A DNA stretch of 64,000 bases from Alphaproteobacteria bacterium (GTDB taxonomy: Bacteria; Pseudomonadota; Alphaproteobacteria; Rhodobacterales; Rhodobacteraceae). The stretch is taken from NCBI GenBank assembly GCA_030431825.1, contig JAUIIJ010000021.1:1-64000 (forward strand), in the 5' to 3' direction. A program made the translations under genes and the position numbers. A model generated the notes under the pieces. That model did not search any database. It saw nothing but the letters and a program-made list of their open reading frames with translations, and was not told where the DNA came from. The first letter of the stretch is position 1, and each line of letters opens with the position of its first letter. Shown here in pieces: positions 1 through 8,684 of this stretch.

Positions 1-88
1 GCGACGCGTTGCGACACGATACGACAGGTGTCCGAAGGTCTTCCTGTCTGCCATCGCCCTCGCAGCAACCGTCATCTATTGGTTATGA
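1..88 (+). pseudogene. C-terminal end of an IS5-type transposase (runs off the left edge)
   Basis: Reading from base 2, the plus strand encodes RRVATRYDRCPKVFLSAIAL followed by AATVIYWL and a TGA stop at 86-88. This ending, with the TRYDR motif and a hydrophobic tail, is typical of IS5-family transposases. Only about 28 residues lie in the window, so it cannot be said whether the element is complete to the left. It ends just where the neighbouring GlxA-type gene loses its similarity to its family, which suggests this insertion broke that gene. Family assignment is from the tail motif only. Confidence 0.6.
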
Positions 89-867
89 GTCCTGACCCTG
101 GGACTCATGTTAACCCGCTCCGCCAATACATCAACGCGCAGGTCCAGATGCAGGTTTTCGATGACCCAGCCATTGAGCTCATCGAATCGATTTGATTTGG
201 CTTCCGCCTGGCGTTGGAGGGCTGCACTGAACTGTAGCTGGCCGCCCGGACGCACCATATATGCAACGATGGAGCGCGCGATTTCCAATGCATAATCGTG
301 ACCGAGGTCTTCCGATACCAGGGCGAGTGCCAGATCAATGCCCGCGCTGCATCCGGCCGATGTCCATATATGCCCGTCTTTCAGGAATATGGAATCCGCA
401 TCAACCTTGATCTCAGGGAAATCCCGGGTGAGGGCTGGACAATCTTCCCAATGCGTCACCGCGTTTCGCCCATTCAGAATACCCGTCGCGGCCAGAACGA
501 AAGCGCCGGAGCAGACAGAGCAGACACGTTCAGCGCTTTCCGCCAGGCTGGCGACACTCTCGATCAGATCAGTATCGTGGATAACATTCTGAACCGTCGC
601 GCTGCCCACAGTTATGAGGGTTTGAATATTCTTGCCCACCCAATCGCAAGCCGGGTCGGTTTCTATGTAGATAGAGGCGTCGGTTTCGATGGCCCCACCG
701 TTGAGCGAAGCGAACACCACTTTATACGGGGCGTTTTCTCCAAGTTCGCTTTTTCTGTGATTGAACACCTGCAAAGGCCCTGACACGTCCAGCAGCGTCA
801 CCCCCGGAAAGATCACGAATACGACGAGTCTCTGATCCGGGGTCAGTTTGGCAGAAAAGGTGGGCAT
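76..867 (-). pseudogene. GlxA-type transcriptional regulator, truncated (DJ-1/PfpI domain, most of AraC domain lost)
   Basis: Residues about 10-190 form a DJ-1/PfpI (class I glutamine amidotransferase-like) domain, with the nucleophile-elbow cysteine at residue 119 in SVCSGAFVLA. The C-terminal AraC-type DNA-binding part starts at about residue 232 and stops after only the first helix (VLAERVNMSPR). The expected continuation is replaced by VRTHNQ and a stop that lies inside IS5-like sequence. Family members are normally about 310-330 aa, against 263 here. Without its second helix-turn-helix half it is unlikely to bind DNA. The divergent neighbour is a DUF3291 gene. Loss of function is inferred from the missing domain. 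Confidence 0.8.
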
Positions 868-946
868 GCTGTCATGTATGACGGAGTTTTCTGACGTAAT
901 CTAGCTCCAACTCCGGCTGACCCCGTGAAGGAAGAAAGGATTTGGA

Positions 947-1378
947 ATGGCCATCGCACAGATGAACTGGGGGCGGTTGCTCTACCCTCTGAATGATCCC
1001 GGAATGAAGGAATTTGCGGATCACTTGGATCGAATATATCGCATTGCGGAAGAGGCCCCCGGTTTCATCTGGCGGATTGATGAGGATCAGTTGGCGACCG
1101 AACTGGCCCGCTCAGGGTTTTGCGAACTGACATCCGCGACGGTCTCGGTCTGGCACTCGCTTGAGGACCTTCGAAAGTATACCTATGACACCGAACACGG
1201 GCTTTTTCTGAAACGCACCCGAGAATGGTTTGAGGCGGTGGACGGGCCACAACTGGTGATCTGGTCCGTCAAACCTGATGCCGAACCCGATTTCTTCGAG
1301 GCAAAAAAGAGGTTGGACCATCTCAGGCATCATGGGCCTTCAGAATATGCCTACGGTTGGGACAAAAACCTCCGATAG
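947..1378 (+). CDS. DUF3291 domain-containing protein
   Basis: The 143-aa protein matches the DUF3291 family in length and layout: an N-terminal AQMNWGRL strand, a central VWHSLEDLRKYTYDTEHG block, and a C-terminal VIWSVKPDAEPDFFEAKKRL block. The fold is thought to be related to antibiotic-biosynthesis monooxygenases (dimeric alpha/beta barrel), but no substrate is known. The start is supported by an AAGGA-rich stretch at about 929-938. It is divergent from the broken GlxA-type gene. The 113-bp repeat A1 starts 46 bp after its stop codon. Confidence 0.8.
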   Translation: MAIAQMNWGRLLYPLNDPGMKEFADHLDRIYRIAEEAPGFIWRIDEDQLATELARSGFCELTSATVSVWHSLEDLRKYTYDTEHGLFLKRTREWFEAVDGPQLVIWSVKPDAEPDFFEAKKRLDHLRHHGPSEYAYGWDKNLR

Positions 1379-1423
1379 ATGCTCAGGCCGGACATTCGGC
1401 AACAGATGTTTAACGGCAGTTCC

Positions 1424-1536
1424 GTCCGCAATCTGTGAACTTGACCAACCCTAGATTTTGCGCTTGCAGCGAATGACCGCAAAGTGGGCTGCGACCACAG
1501 GATCCGAGCGCACGGCCGAGTGACCGCAATGGGCCG
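1424..1536 (+). repeat. Repeat A, copy 1 (113-bp direct repeat)
   Basis: This segment recurs at 22425-22537 in the same orientation with one mismatch in 113 bases (C here, T there, in the cggYcgag stretch). A short weaker similarity extends to the left (aacggcagttcc against aatggcagcttt). The copy ends 24 bp before the stop codon of a tyrosine recombinase gene, so the two copies could be attachment sites of a 21-kb element. They could equally be a dispersed non-coding repeat that often follows genes. Confidence 0.9.
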
Positions 1537-1559
1537 CCCGTGTCGAGCGGCCCTACCTC

Positions 1560-2192
1560 TCAGATCTCAATTGACTCCGCTATCGCAAGGGCATCCTCGA
1601 GTTCGACGCCGAGATAGCGAACCGTGCTGTCCATCTTCGTGTGCCCCAACAGGAGTTGAACTGCACGGAGGTTGCCGGTCTTTCGGTAGATCTGCGCCAC
1701 CTTCGTTCGGCGCATCGAGTGAGTGCCATACGAACTCGGCTCGAGTCCGATCGACGACACCCAACCCCTTACGAGGCGCGCGTATTGTCGCGTCGAGATG
1801 TGGAGACGCTCGTGGAAGCGGCCAGGCCACAGGTACTCAGAACCGGTCATCATCGGATCTTCGAGCCATGCCACCAGCGATCTTCGAGTTCCCTCAGTGA
1901 TCTCGAACCGGACCGGCCTCTGCGTTTTGCTCTGGACGATTGAGGTGCGGTCTTTGACTTGTCCGGCTGCATAGATATCGGCGACCCTCAACCGCACTAG
2001 ATCGCAGCCCCGCAGCTTGCTGTCGATCGCCAGATTGAAGAGGGCGAGATCGCGGACATTGTCGGCAATCTCCAGGCGGACACGGATCGCCCACACGTGC
2101 TTTGGCAAAAGTGGCCGCTTCTGTCCGACGATGCGGCCCTTGTTCCAGGCGGGCCGGCAGGCGCGGATGGCAGGTAGGTTGACTATGGACAT
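1560..2192 (-). CDS. Small tyrosine recombinase (site-specific integrase)
   Basis: The 210-aa protein carries the complete tyrosine-recombinase catalytic set: R61, K89, H158-x-x-R161 (GTHSMRRT), H184 (LLGHTKMDS) and Y193 (VRYLG). It lacks the usual N-terminal core-binding domain of phage integrases, so in size it resembles FimB/FimE-type recombinases. The open frame extends further upstream, but the start at 2192 is chosen because GGAGG lies 7 nt before that ATG and the first residues (MSIVNLPAIRACRP) fit the family. Its 3' end abuts repeat A1, a usual place for an integrase next to its attachment site. Its real target is not visible. Confidence 0.85.
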   Translation of the reverse strand: MSIVNLPAIRACRPAWNKGRIVGQKRPLLPKHVWAIRVRLEIADNVRDLALFNLAIDSKLRGCDLVRLRVADIYAAGQVKDRTSIVQSKTQRPVRFEITEGTRRSLVAWLEDPMMTGSEYLWPGRFHERLHISTRQYARLVRGWVSSIGLEPSSYGTHSMRRTKVAQIYRKTGNLRAVQLLLGHTKMDSTVRYLGVELEDALAIAESIEI

Positions 2193-2359
2193 GGGGGAAC
2201 CTCCGATCCGCCGCGATCCACCCCAACGCCAACTGATTGTTGGCGCAGAACCATAACATGTCACGACGCAGCGGCCGAGAACGGCCGCTTGGAGCCCTGT
2301 TGTGACATTGATTGATCTGATTGTGGCGGATATACACGGCAAGAACAAAAGGTGAATAC

Positions 2360-3136
2360 ATGCGCAGACACAGTTTCGAGCACGATGGTGTCGTCTTGTC
2401 TTTCCTCGACGCGGGCGGTGACGGCAAGCCCTTGCTGGCGCTTCATGGCCACTGGATGGGGGCGTCTGATTTTACGGGAGTTGCGAACGATCTCTCGCCC
2501 GAGTGGCGCGTGATCGCGCTCGATCAGCGAGGTTTTGGGGAAACCGACCACGGGGCAGCGCATAGTATGACCGCCTATATCAGCGATGTGGTCGCGCTGT
2601 TGAAGCACCTGTCCCTCACCGGGCCGCTACCGGTCTTGGGGCATTCGTTCGGCGGCATAGTCGCATATCATCTTGCCGCAGCGCACCCGGATCGGGTTGC
2701 GGCGATGGTCATCGAAGATATCGGCGTGAATATTCAAGACGATTCCTCACCCTTCGTCAGAGATTGGAATGGTACATTCCGCTTACGGGAGGCATTGGAG
2801 GACCGGCTTGGCCCGCGTCTTTCGCCATATCTCCAGAACTCCATCCGCCGGGTGAAAGACGGATGGACGCTGAATTTCGATCCGGCTGAATTTTTGGAGT
2901 CGGAACGAGCGACCAACGGCAATCACTGGAACGTCTGGCTCGGAAGCCGCTGCCCGGCCCTCGTAGTGTCTGGTACTGAAAGCCGGGTCTGCGACGCGGC
3001 GGAGCTGCAGGAAATGGTGGAGAAACGGGAAAGAACGTCCTTTGTGTCACTCAAAGCCGGTCACTCCGTACACATCGACGCTCGACACGAGTTCGCAGAA
3101 CTCGTGCGGAGGTTTCTGGAAGAACAGAACCTGTAA
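2360..3136 (+). CDS. Alpha/beta hydrolase
   Basis: A 258-aa alpha/beta-hydrolase-fold protein. The oxyanion-hole region is LALHGHWMG (27-35), the nucleophile serine is S96 in the elbow GHSFGG, and a C-terminal KAGHSVHIDA supplies the catalytic histidine. The DQRGFGETD strand-turn is typical of the epoxide hydrolase / haloalkane dehalogenase-like branch. The substrate cannot be told. The start at 2360 (MRRHSF) is preferred over an upstream in-frame codon because the family begins here and an AGGTG sits just upstream. Repeat B1 follows its stop by 14 bp. Confidence 0.8.
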   Translation: MRRHSFEHDGVVLSFLDAGGDGKPLLALHGHWMGASDFTGVANDLSPEWRVIALDQRGFGETDHGAAHSMTAYISDVVALLKHLSLTGPLPVLGHSFGGIVAYHLAAAHPDRVAAMVIEDIGVNIQDDSSPFVRDWNGTFRLREALEDRLGPRLSPYLQNSIRRVKDGWTLNFDPAEFLESERATNGNHWNVWLGSRCPALVVSGTESRVCDAAELQEMVEKRERTSFVSLKAGHSVHIDARHEFAELVRRFLEEQNL

Positions 3137-3150
3137 ACGGCGGCTTCGTC

Positions 3151-3243
3151 CGCATCTTACCCGTTCGGAACTGACTAGGTGAAAGGCAGGTGCTCCGGTG
3201 ATCTGCCGTTCACGCTTGGCGCGGCGAAGGTTCCAGGAGAGCC
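3151..3243 (+). repeat. Repeat B, copy 1
   Basis: This 93-bp segment recurs at 19903-19995 with 3 mismatches, and the similarity continues for about 30 bp beyond 3243 (agcccatttt..cggatg.tgc). In copy 2 that continuation lies on the far side of an inserted IS, at 21543. The segment can fold: 3179-3189 pairs with 3203-3213 (10 of 11 bases). A third, weaker relative of its right part is at 18114-18160. The rest of the 314-bp gap between the hydrolase and the M15 gene (3137-3450) shows no gene. Confidence 0.85.
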
Positions 3244-3450
3244 CATTTTTCCGGATGCTGCGCTTTGCACCAAGGTCCGACAACAGTTGCGAAGCGGTCA
3301 TTCGAGGATGGTTTTTGCGTCTGTCCGGATGATAGATTGTAACGATTTCGTTTCTTTTTCAGTGGCTTGCAGAATGTTGTGGGCAGCACATGTTCATGTC
3401 TCGATGGCGGCAGTCCATAGCCTCGCCGCATCTCCATTCATCAGCCCGCA

Positions 3451-3840
3451 ATGACCCGCCCTCGAGGGGGGGCGTCGTTTTGGGAGGACCCCATTACGAA
3501 AACCTTCCACAGCCAACGGCGCGACGTGCCGGAGAGCACCTGGCACTGGCCGAACTTCAGCCCTGCTGAGATCGCCTGCCGGGGCACCGGCAAGCTGCTG
3601 ATCAACGAACCCGCGCTCGACAGGCTGCAGGCGCTGCGCGACCGGCGGGGCAAGTCGCTGATCGTCCGCTCCGCCTATCGCAGCCCCGAGCACAACCGCG
3701 CCGTTCGCGGCGCCACCCGGTCGAAACATCTCGACGGCGCCGATTTCGACATCGACGCGGTGGATCACGACTCGCTGGCTTTCGAGGCGGCGGCGCGAGA
3801 TGTCGGGTTCCTCGGCTTCGGCTTCTTGGGAAGGGTCTAG
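3451..3840 (+). pseudogene. M15-type peptidase (phage lysin / D,D-carboxypeptidase-like), decayed
   Basis: Residues 70-101 (IVRSAYRSPEHNRAVRG then ATRSKHLDGADFDI) carry the first zinc-ligand pair of peptidase M15 enzymes (H93, D100), which cut peptidoglycan peptides and are common as phage endolysins. After GFLGFGF, where family members continue with a segment holding the catalytic Glu and the last zinc-binding His, the frame ends in LGRV. At the other end a good ribosome-binding site (GGGAGGA, 3482-3488) leads to ATT at 3493 rather than ATG, so the original start may have mutated. Both ends suggest decay. It lies 62 bp upstream of the three-gene G+C-rich operon. Confidence 0.65.
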
Positions 3841-3902
3841 GTCCGTCGCGGATCCCGTGCTATCGTAACTTTCTTCAGAGACTACCTCCCGGAGGATTTC
3901 GG

Positions 3903-6900
3903 ATGGCCGCGTTTCTTTTCAGTTTTTCCACTACGCGAAACGCGGCGACAGTGCCGCCCGAGCTACGGCGCCAATTTCACATCGAGATGGACGAACAGAC
4001 GCGTCTCGAAACGCGGCTCTGGACCACCTCGCTGTCCAGCTTCGGGACACTTTCCATCGCGCTCCGCCGTGCCGTCCGGTCGGGCGACGAAACCCCGCCG
4101 CTGCTTTCTGAGCTGAAAGCCGAGCACACGGCGCTCCTCCATTTCTACCGGGCGCTCCATGCCGAGGAGAACCGCGCCTCGTTCGCGGACCTGCCGCAGC
4201 AGGCCCTGTCGATTGGGGCCGAACCGCTGACGCGCGCGGCGCGGGCGGCGCTCTGGGATGCGCTGGCGCTGCATCTCTGGGGCACGGGCTGGCGCGAGGC
4301 AGTAGAGACTGTCATCGCCGTCTTCGTCGCCGACAAGGCGCTTGCCGCGATGCGCGTGGCGGCGACGGATGACGGCACACTTTCGGAGGACGACACGGCG
4401 ATGCTTCGCCGGGTGATGCGCGCGCGGGTGCTGCTGCCGCTGCACCGGCGGCGAGCTGACCCGCAGGCGGAGACTTCCGATCTGACCCCGGCCCAGCGGC
4501 GCATGATCCTGACTGCGCAGGACAGCATCATTGCGTCCGGCCGCATCCGCGAGCTCGAGGAGGCCCGCCCGCGGATCGAGGCGGCGCTGGTCCTGTCCGC
4601 GGAGACGCTCGACCGCCGGCCGGAGCCCGAAGACCCGGACACCGCCACGCCGCCGCGGCGGCCTCCGGCGGCGGATGTGCCGCTGGCCGCGAACACCCGC
4701 CGCCGCACGCTGGACGTCGCCGGACGGCGGCGCGCGCTCGTCGCGGCGGTGCGCGACCGGCTGGGTGACGCCCCCGCTGGCCGGGTCTTCGAGCTGACCG
4801 GCAGCGCGGCGGAGGATCCCGAGGACGCGCTCGACGCCATCGACGACGAGATCGCGACGCTCGCCGAACGGGTCCGCCCGGAGGTCCTGACCCTCTCCCA
4901 CAGCGCCTTCGCGGCCTTCGGCGCGCAGTTCACCACCGAAGAGCGGCTGCCGCCGGGCGCAATCGCGGTGGCGATGCACCGCGACCCCGACGGCGGCTCC
5001 CATGTCTACCTGACCCGCCATCATGGCGCCGCCCTGCCTCCGCTCGCCGTGGTCTCGGGCACGCTCACCGCCGGCGATACCGCGCAGCGGATCGTCCCGC
5101 AGGCCGTGCCGGAGGAGGAGGACGCGTTCGAGACCTACCGCCTGACCGAGACGCCGCTTCAGGGCACCTTCGTCGACGTCAGCCTCACGCTGCTCTCGGC
5201 CCGCGCGGGTGCATCGCCGCAGAGCCTGGACAGCTTCCGCCTGTTCCCCGCCCTGCCCCACACCGGCATCGCAGAGCTGACCGAGACCGTCGACGACGAC
5301 GACGACCCGCCGCCGCTGCTACACGGGATCACGAGGCTGGGCCTGATCGACTACCGCCGGGTGGAACAGGAGCTGTCCTGCTACGTCACCGGCGAGATCT
5401 CGCGGGTCGAGAACATCCTGGCCTCGGCCTTCAAGGAACGGGTGTCGCGCAACCTCAGCATGGTGGAGACCGAACAGGAGGTGACGCAGGAGGTCGCCTC
5501 CGAACACCAGACCGAGACCGAGACCACCGAAACCCTGCAGATGCAGTCCGAGGTCACGGAGGTGCTGCGCGAGGAGACCGACAAGCAGTACGAGGCGGGC
5601 GCCTCGGTCACTGTGGGCTTCGGCAACAGCTCGGAGATGACCGCCGATACCGGATTTCACTACAACACCGTCAGTTCCGGCGAGCAAAGCACGACCGAGG
5701 CCATCGACATCGCCAAGTCGGTGACGCGGCAGGTGCAGGCCAAGCTGATGCAGAAGACGACCGGACGGCGCCAGTCGCTGTCGCGGCGCGAGTTCGAGGA
5801 CATCACCAAGAACGGCTTCGACAATCGCAACAACCCCGACCACGTCGTGGGCGTCTACCGCTATCTCGACAAGATCTACACCAACCGGCTGGTCAACCTG
5901 GGCCAGCGCGAGGTCGTGGAGTTCACCATCCCCGAGCCGGCCCGCGCCTTCGTCTTCGCCCAGAAGAAGGCGATGGACGAGGCGGATGCGGCCAGCGCGC
6001 GCCGCCCTCCGCGCCCGAGGTCCGTGGGCCTCGCCGGCCCCGAGAGCATCACGGCCCGGACCTGGCGCGACTTCGCGCAGATCTACAAGGTCGAGCTCAA
6101 CCCGCCGCCGCCGCGCAAGATCGTCGTCAGCCGCAGCTTCGCCGACTCGATCCCCGTGGTGCAGGAAGCCCCGGACGAGGACGCGCCGCCCGGCGCCGTC
6201 CCCCGGCCCGGCCACGGCGCGGCCTACAACGAGATCCTCGTGCCGGACGGCTACGTCGCCAAGCGCGCCCGCGCGGTCGTGGAGTTCTTGGGATGGCCCC
6301 GCACCGGCGAGCAGCCGATCTGGCCGTTCCTGCAGGCCAGCATCCGCGGCATCGCCGCCCGCTTCACCGACGAATACGGCAACGAGCCCTTCGAGAACGA
6401 GGACGACTGGACCTCGGGGCCGCTGACCTTCAACGAGACGCTGCCCGGCATCGAGGGCTCGGTGCCGGTCGCGATCGTCGCCAGCGCGGTCTCCGCCTAC
6501 TCGCTGACCGTCGAGGTCGTCTGCCGGCGTCGCCGGGTCGTCTACGAGGACTGGCAGGCGCGCAGCTACCACGTGCTGATCGAAGCCTACCGCGCGCTCA
6601 AGGCCGAATATGACGAGGCCGTCGAGGAGCAGGAGGAGGATGCCGCGCGCGTCGATCTCAATCCCCGGTTCAAGCGCCGCCACATGGAGCGCGAGATCAA
6701 GCGGCTCTGCATTGAGATGATGGTGCGCGAGTTTCCCGACGTGAAGATCAGCGCGAACCACTACAGGCAGCCGGACGAGGATAGCTTTCCCCGGATGAAG
6801 CAGGCGCCGCGACTGGACCGGCACGCCGAGGTCGTCCGGTTCTTCGAGACCGCCTTCGATTGGGGGATCATGGCCTACATCTTCTATCCCTACTTCTACG

Positions 6901-7319
6901 GGCCGCGGCGGGACTGGTCGGCGAAGCTGTCGCTCGAGGCCACGCGCGACCGCCTGTTCGCCGCGTTCCTGTCCAGCGGAATGGCGCGGGTGATGCTGCC
7001 CGTGCGCCTTGGGATGGAGGACGCCGTGAACTATTTCCTTGAGACCGGCGAGATCTGGTTCGGCGGCGGGTTTGCCACCGAGGCGGGCGACGATCACTAC
7101 ATCTCAATCGCCGAGGAACTGGCAGCCTCGCAGGGACGCGAGCAGACGATCGAGGCGGAATGGGAGACCCGTCTGCCCACCAACCTGACCATCCTGCAAT
7201 CCGCGGCGTCCGCCCTGATCGAGGAGGGTCTGCCCTGCCGGATCGAGGAAGAGCGGATCGGCCGCGGCCCAAGCCGCCTCGCCCCGGTGCTTCCATCCCC
7301 GGGCGAGGGTCCGGGCTGA
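3903..7319 (+). CDS. Large protein of unknown function, first gene of a three-gene operon
   Basis: 1138 aa, no recognised catalytic motif. Residues 1-230 are mostly helical. About 230-260 is a Pro/Arg-rich linker. About 330-470 looks beta-rich. At about 480-690 a distinct block begins with YRRVEQELSCYVTGEISRVE, passes through a Glu/Thr-rich stretch (TEQEVTQEV..TETETTETLQMQ) into a Gly/Ser/Thr-rich alternating stretch (ASVTVGFGNSSEMTADTGF), then a helix and VVGVYRYLDKIYTNR, ending at FTIPEPARAFVFAQ. The C-terminal 300 residues mix helices and aromatic-rich segments (MAYIFYPYFYGPRRDW). There is no signal peptide. GGAGGA precedes the ATG. Base composition is clearly more G+C-rich than the flanking genes. 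A structural, tail-like or pore-forming role is possible but unproven. Confidence 0.7.
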   Translation: MAAFLFSFSTTRNAATVPPELRRQFHIEMDEQTRLETRLWTTSLSSFGTLSIALRRAVRSGDETPPLLSELKAEHTALLHFYRALHAEENRASFADLPQQALSIGAEPLTRAARAALWDALALHLWGTGWREAVETVIAVFVADKALAAMRVAATDDGTLSEDDTAMLRRVMRARVLLPLHRRRADPQAETSDLTPAQRRMILTAQDSIIASGRIRELEEARPRIEAALVLSAETLDRRPEPEDPDTATPPRRPPAADVPLAANTRRRTLDVAGRRRALVAAVRDRLGDAPAGRVFELTGSAAEDPEDALDAIDDEIATLAERVRPEVLTLSHSAFAAFGAQFTTEERLPPGAIAVAMHRDPDGGSHVYLTRHHGAALPPLAVVSGTLTAGDTAQRIVPQAVPEEEDAFETYRLTETPLQGTFVDVSLTLLSARAGASPQSLDSFRLFPALPHTGIAELTETVDDDDDPPPLLHGITRLGLIDYRRVEQELSCYVTGEISRVENILASAFKERVSRNLSMVETEQEVTQEVASEHQTETETTETLQMQSEVTEVLREETDKQYEAGASVTVGFGNSSEMTADTGFHYNTVSSGEQSTTEAIDIAKSVTRQVQAKLMQKTTGRRQSLSRREFEDITKNGFDNRNNPDHVVGVYRYLDKIYTNRLVNLGQREVVEFTIPEPARAFVFAQKKAMDEADAASARRPPRPRSVGLAGPESITARTWRDFAQIYKVELNPPPPRKIVVSRSFADSIPVVQEAPDEDAPPGAVPRPGHGAAYNEILVPDGYVAKRARAVVEFLGWPRTGEQPIWPFLQASIRGIAARFTDEYGNEPFENEDDWTSGPLTFNETLPGIEGSVPVAIVASAVSAYSLTVEVVCRRRRVVYEDWQARSYHVLIEAYRALKAEYDEAVEEQEEDAARVDLNPRFKRRHMEREIKRLCIEMMVREFPDVKISANHYRQPDEDSFPRMKQAPRLDRHAEVVRFFETAFDWGIMAYIFYPYFYGPRRDWSAKLSLEATRDRLFAAFLSSGMARVMLPVRLGMEDAVNYFLETGEIWFGGGFATEAGDDHYISIAEELAASQGREQTIEAEWETRLPTNLTILQSAASALIEEGLPCRIEEERIGRGPSRLAPVLPSPGEGPG

Positions 7320-7322
7320 TCC

Positions 7323-8684
7323 ATGGCGGGCGCCGCGCTCGAGGATGCCGAGGTCCAGACGGTGCTGGACAGGATCCTGCCCTCCGCCGCGCTGGACGAT
7401 CCGGCGGTTTACCAGGGTAACCTGGGAACGGCGGCCATCGGCCATGTCACGGTCAGCCTCCGCGAGTTCTTTTCCAACGGGCTGAACGACTTCCACCTGT
7501 TCCTGGGGCGGTCGGGGCTTTCGCTGCTGAAACTCGCCTCCGACCATCGCGCGCGGATCGCCGCCCTGTCCGCTGCCGCCGGGACACCCGGCGGCGATAC
7601 CTATGAGGATATCGCTGATCTCCCCTCGGGCGGCGTCTTGGGCGGCGTCTGGGTCTACGTCGAGATCGACGCCGGCAGCGGCCTCCTGGCCAATCGCGCC
7701 CTGACCCTTGTCGTGCCCCCCACGATGACCCGGGCCGATGCGGAAGACAGCCTGCGCGAGATGCATCGCCTGCTGCCCGGCCTTCCGTCCGCGCTGGGAC
7801 TGGGCGTTACGGAATTCCGCGACCGGCTCGACGCGGCGTTAGACGAGGCGTTTCCCGGCGTCGTGGGGCGGGCCTTCGACGTTGCGCTCGAAGGGCTCGC
7901 GGACCTCTTCGACATCGCCGAGGACGGGGCGAAGGCGCTGGCCAACTTCCTTGAGACCAAGGCCCGGATGCCGAAGGAACTGTGGAGCCCGCGGCATCGG
8001 CCGGACGACTGGGCGGCGTTTCTCCGCACTCTCAAGGCCGACCAGACCCAGGTGCTCGACCGGGTGGAGGCAGGGCTCGCCGGGCCGCAGTTCGACGTGC
8101 TGGTGCGGCTCAACACGGCGGGGCGGTTCCTTCCGCCCGATCTGCGCCGCGTGCTCGAGCGGGTCAAGGACGTCTGGATCGGCCTCTTCGACCTGATCCG
8201 CGGCACCATCGCCGTGCTGCGGGACATGAAGCCCGACCTCGACGAGACGGCGGACGCCGTGCTGGGCTACGTCTCGGGCTTCTGGGACGGCATCGTGGAT
8301 GCGATCCTGGGCTTCGTGGAGATGCTGGCGCTCGGCCTGAAGCTCGCCGCGGCGAACCTGCGGCTGCACAAGGGGCTGAGCGCGGCGTTCCAGGCCGCCA
8401 TGGAGTTCTTCGAGACCGCCTTCGCGGCGCTCGAGCGCATCGACTACGCCGCGCTCTGGGACTGGGTGCAGCGCGCCTGGCCGTTCCTCTGGGAGGCCGC
8501 GTGGACCCGTGCGGAATGGGCGGTCGACAAGGTGGTCAGCAGTTCCGCCCAGGCGGGCTATTACTTCGGCTATCTCGTCTACATGGTCGTCGAGTTCTTC
8601 CTGCCCCCGCTCAAGGCGACGTCGCTGCTGAAGAACGCCCGGCGGCTCGCCAGCATGGAGTTCCTCCGCAAGGTCGTGGCCTGA
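7323..8684 (+). CDS. Helical protein with hydrophobic C-terminal segment, second gene of the operon
   Basis: 453 aa, unrecognised. The N-terminal 150 residues are a mixed alpha/beta part (HLFLGRSGLSLLKL; GGVWVYVEIDAGSG). From about 150 on it is almost all amphipathic helix. Near the C-terminus (about 410-435) AGYYFGYLVYMVVEFFLPP is hydrophobic enough for a membrane segment and is followed by a basic helix. Similar Gly/aromatic hydrophobic segments precede the toxic domain in some polymorphic toxins, so a carrier role is an inference. It starts 3 bp after the preceding stop and its TGA overlaps the next ATG, so the three genes are one transcription unit. Confidence 0.65.
   Translation: MAGAALEDAEVQTVLDRILPSAALDDPAVYQGNLGTAAIGHVTVSLREFFSNGLNDFHLFLGRSGLSLLKLASDHRARIAALSAAAGTPGGDTYEDIADLPSGGVLGGVWVYVEIDAGSGLLANRALTLVVPPTMTRADAEDSLREMHRLLPGLPSALGLGVTEFRDRLDAALDEAFPGVVGRAFDVALEGLADLFDIAEDGAKALANFLETKARMPKELWSPRHRPDDWAAFLRTLKADQTQVLDRVEAGLAGPQFDVLVRLNTAGRFLPPDLRRVLERVKDVWIGLFDLIRGTIAVLRDMKPDLDETADAVLGYVSGFWDGIVDAILGFVEMLALGLKLAAANLRLHKGLSAAFQAAMEFFETAFAALERIDYAALWDWVQRAWPFLWEAAWTRAEWAVDKVVSSSAQAGYYFGYLVYMVVEFFLPPLKATSLLKNARRLASMEFLRKVVA

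Noticed and set aside
5319-7097. 592-codon open frame on the minus strand opposite the 1138-aa gene, and a 432-codon one at 3963-5261
   Set aside because: Both are typical shadow frames of very G+C-rich coding DNA: low-complexity Arg/Gly/Leu/Asp sequence, no ribosome-binding site, and the plus strand has a clean operon with overlapping starts.
7982-8683. Upstream in-frame extension of the third operon gene (566 codons in total)
   Set aside because: The extension is the +2 shadow of gene 2 (Arg/Gly/Ala-rich); the ATG at 8684 overlapping the stop of gene 2 is the natural start.
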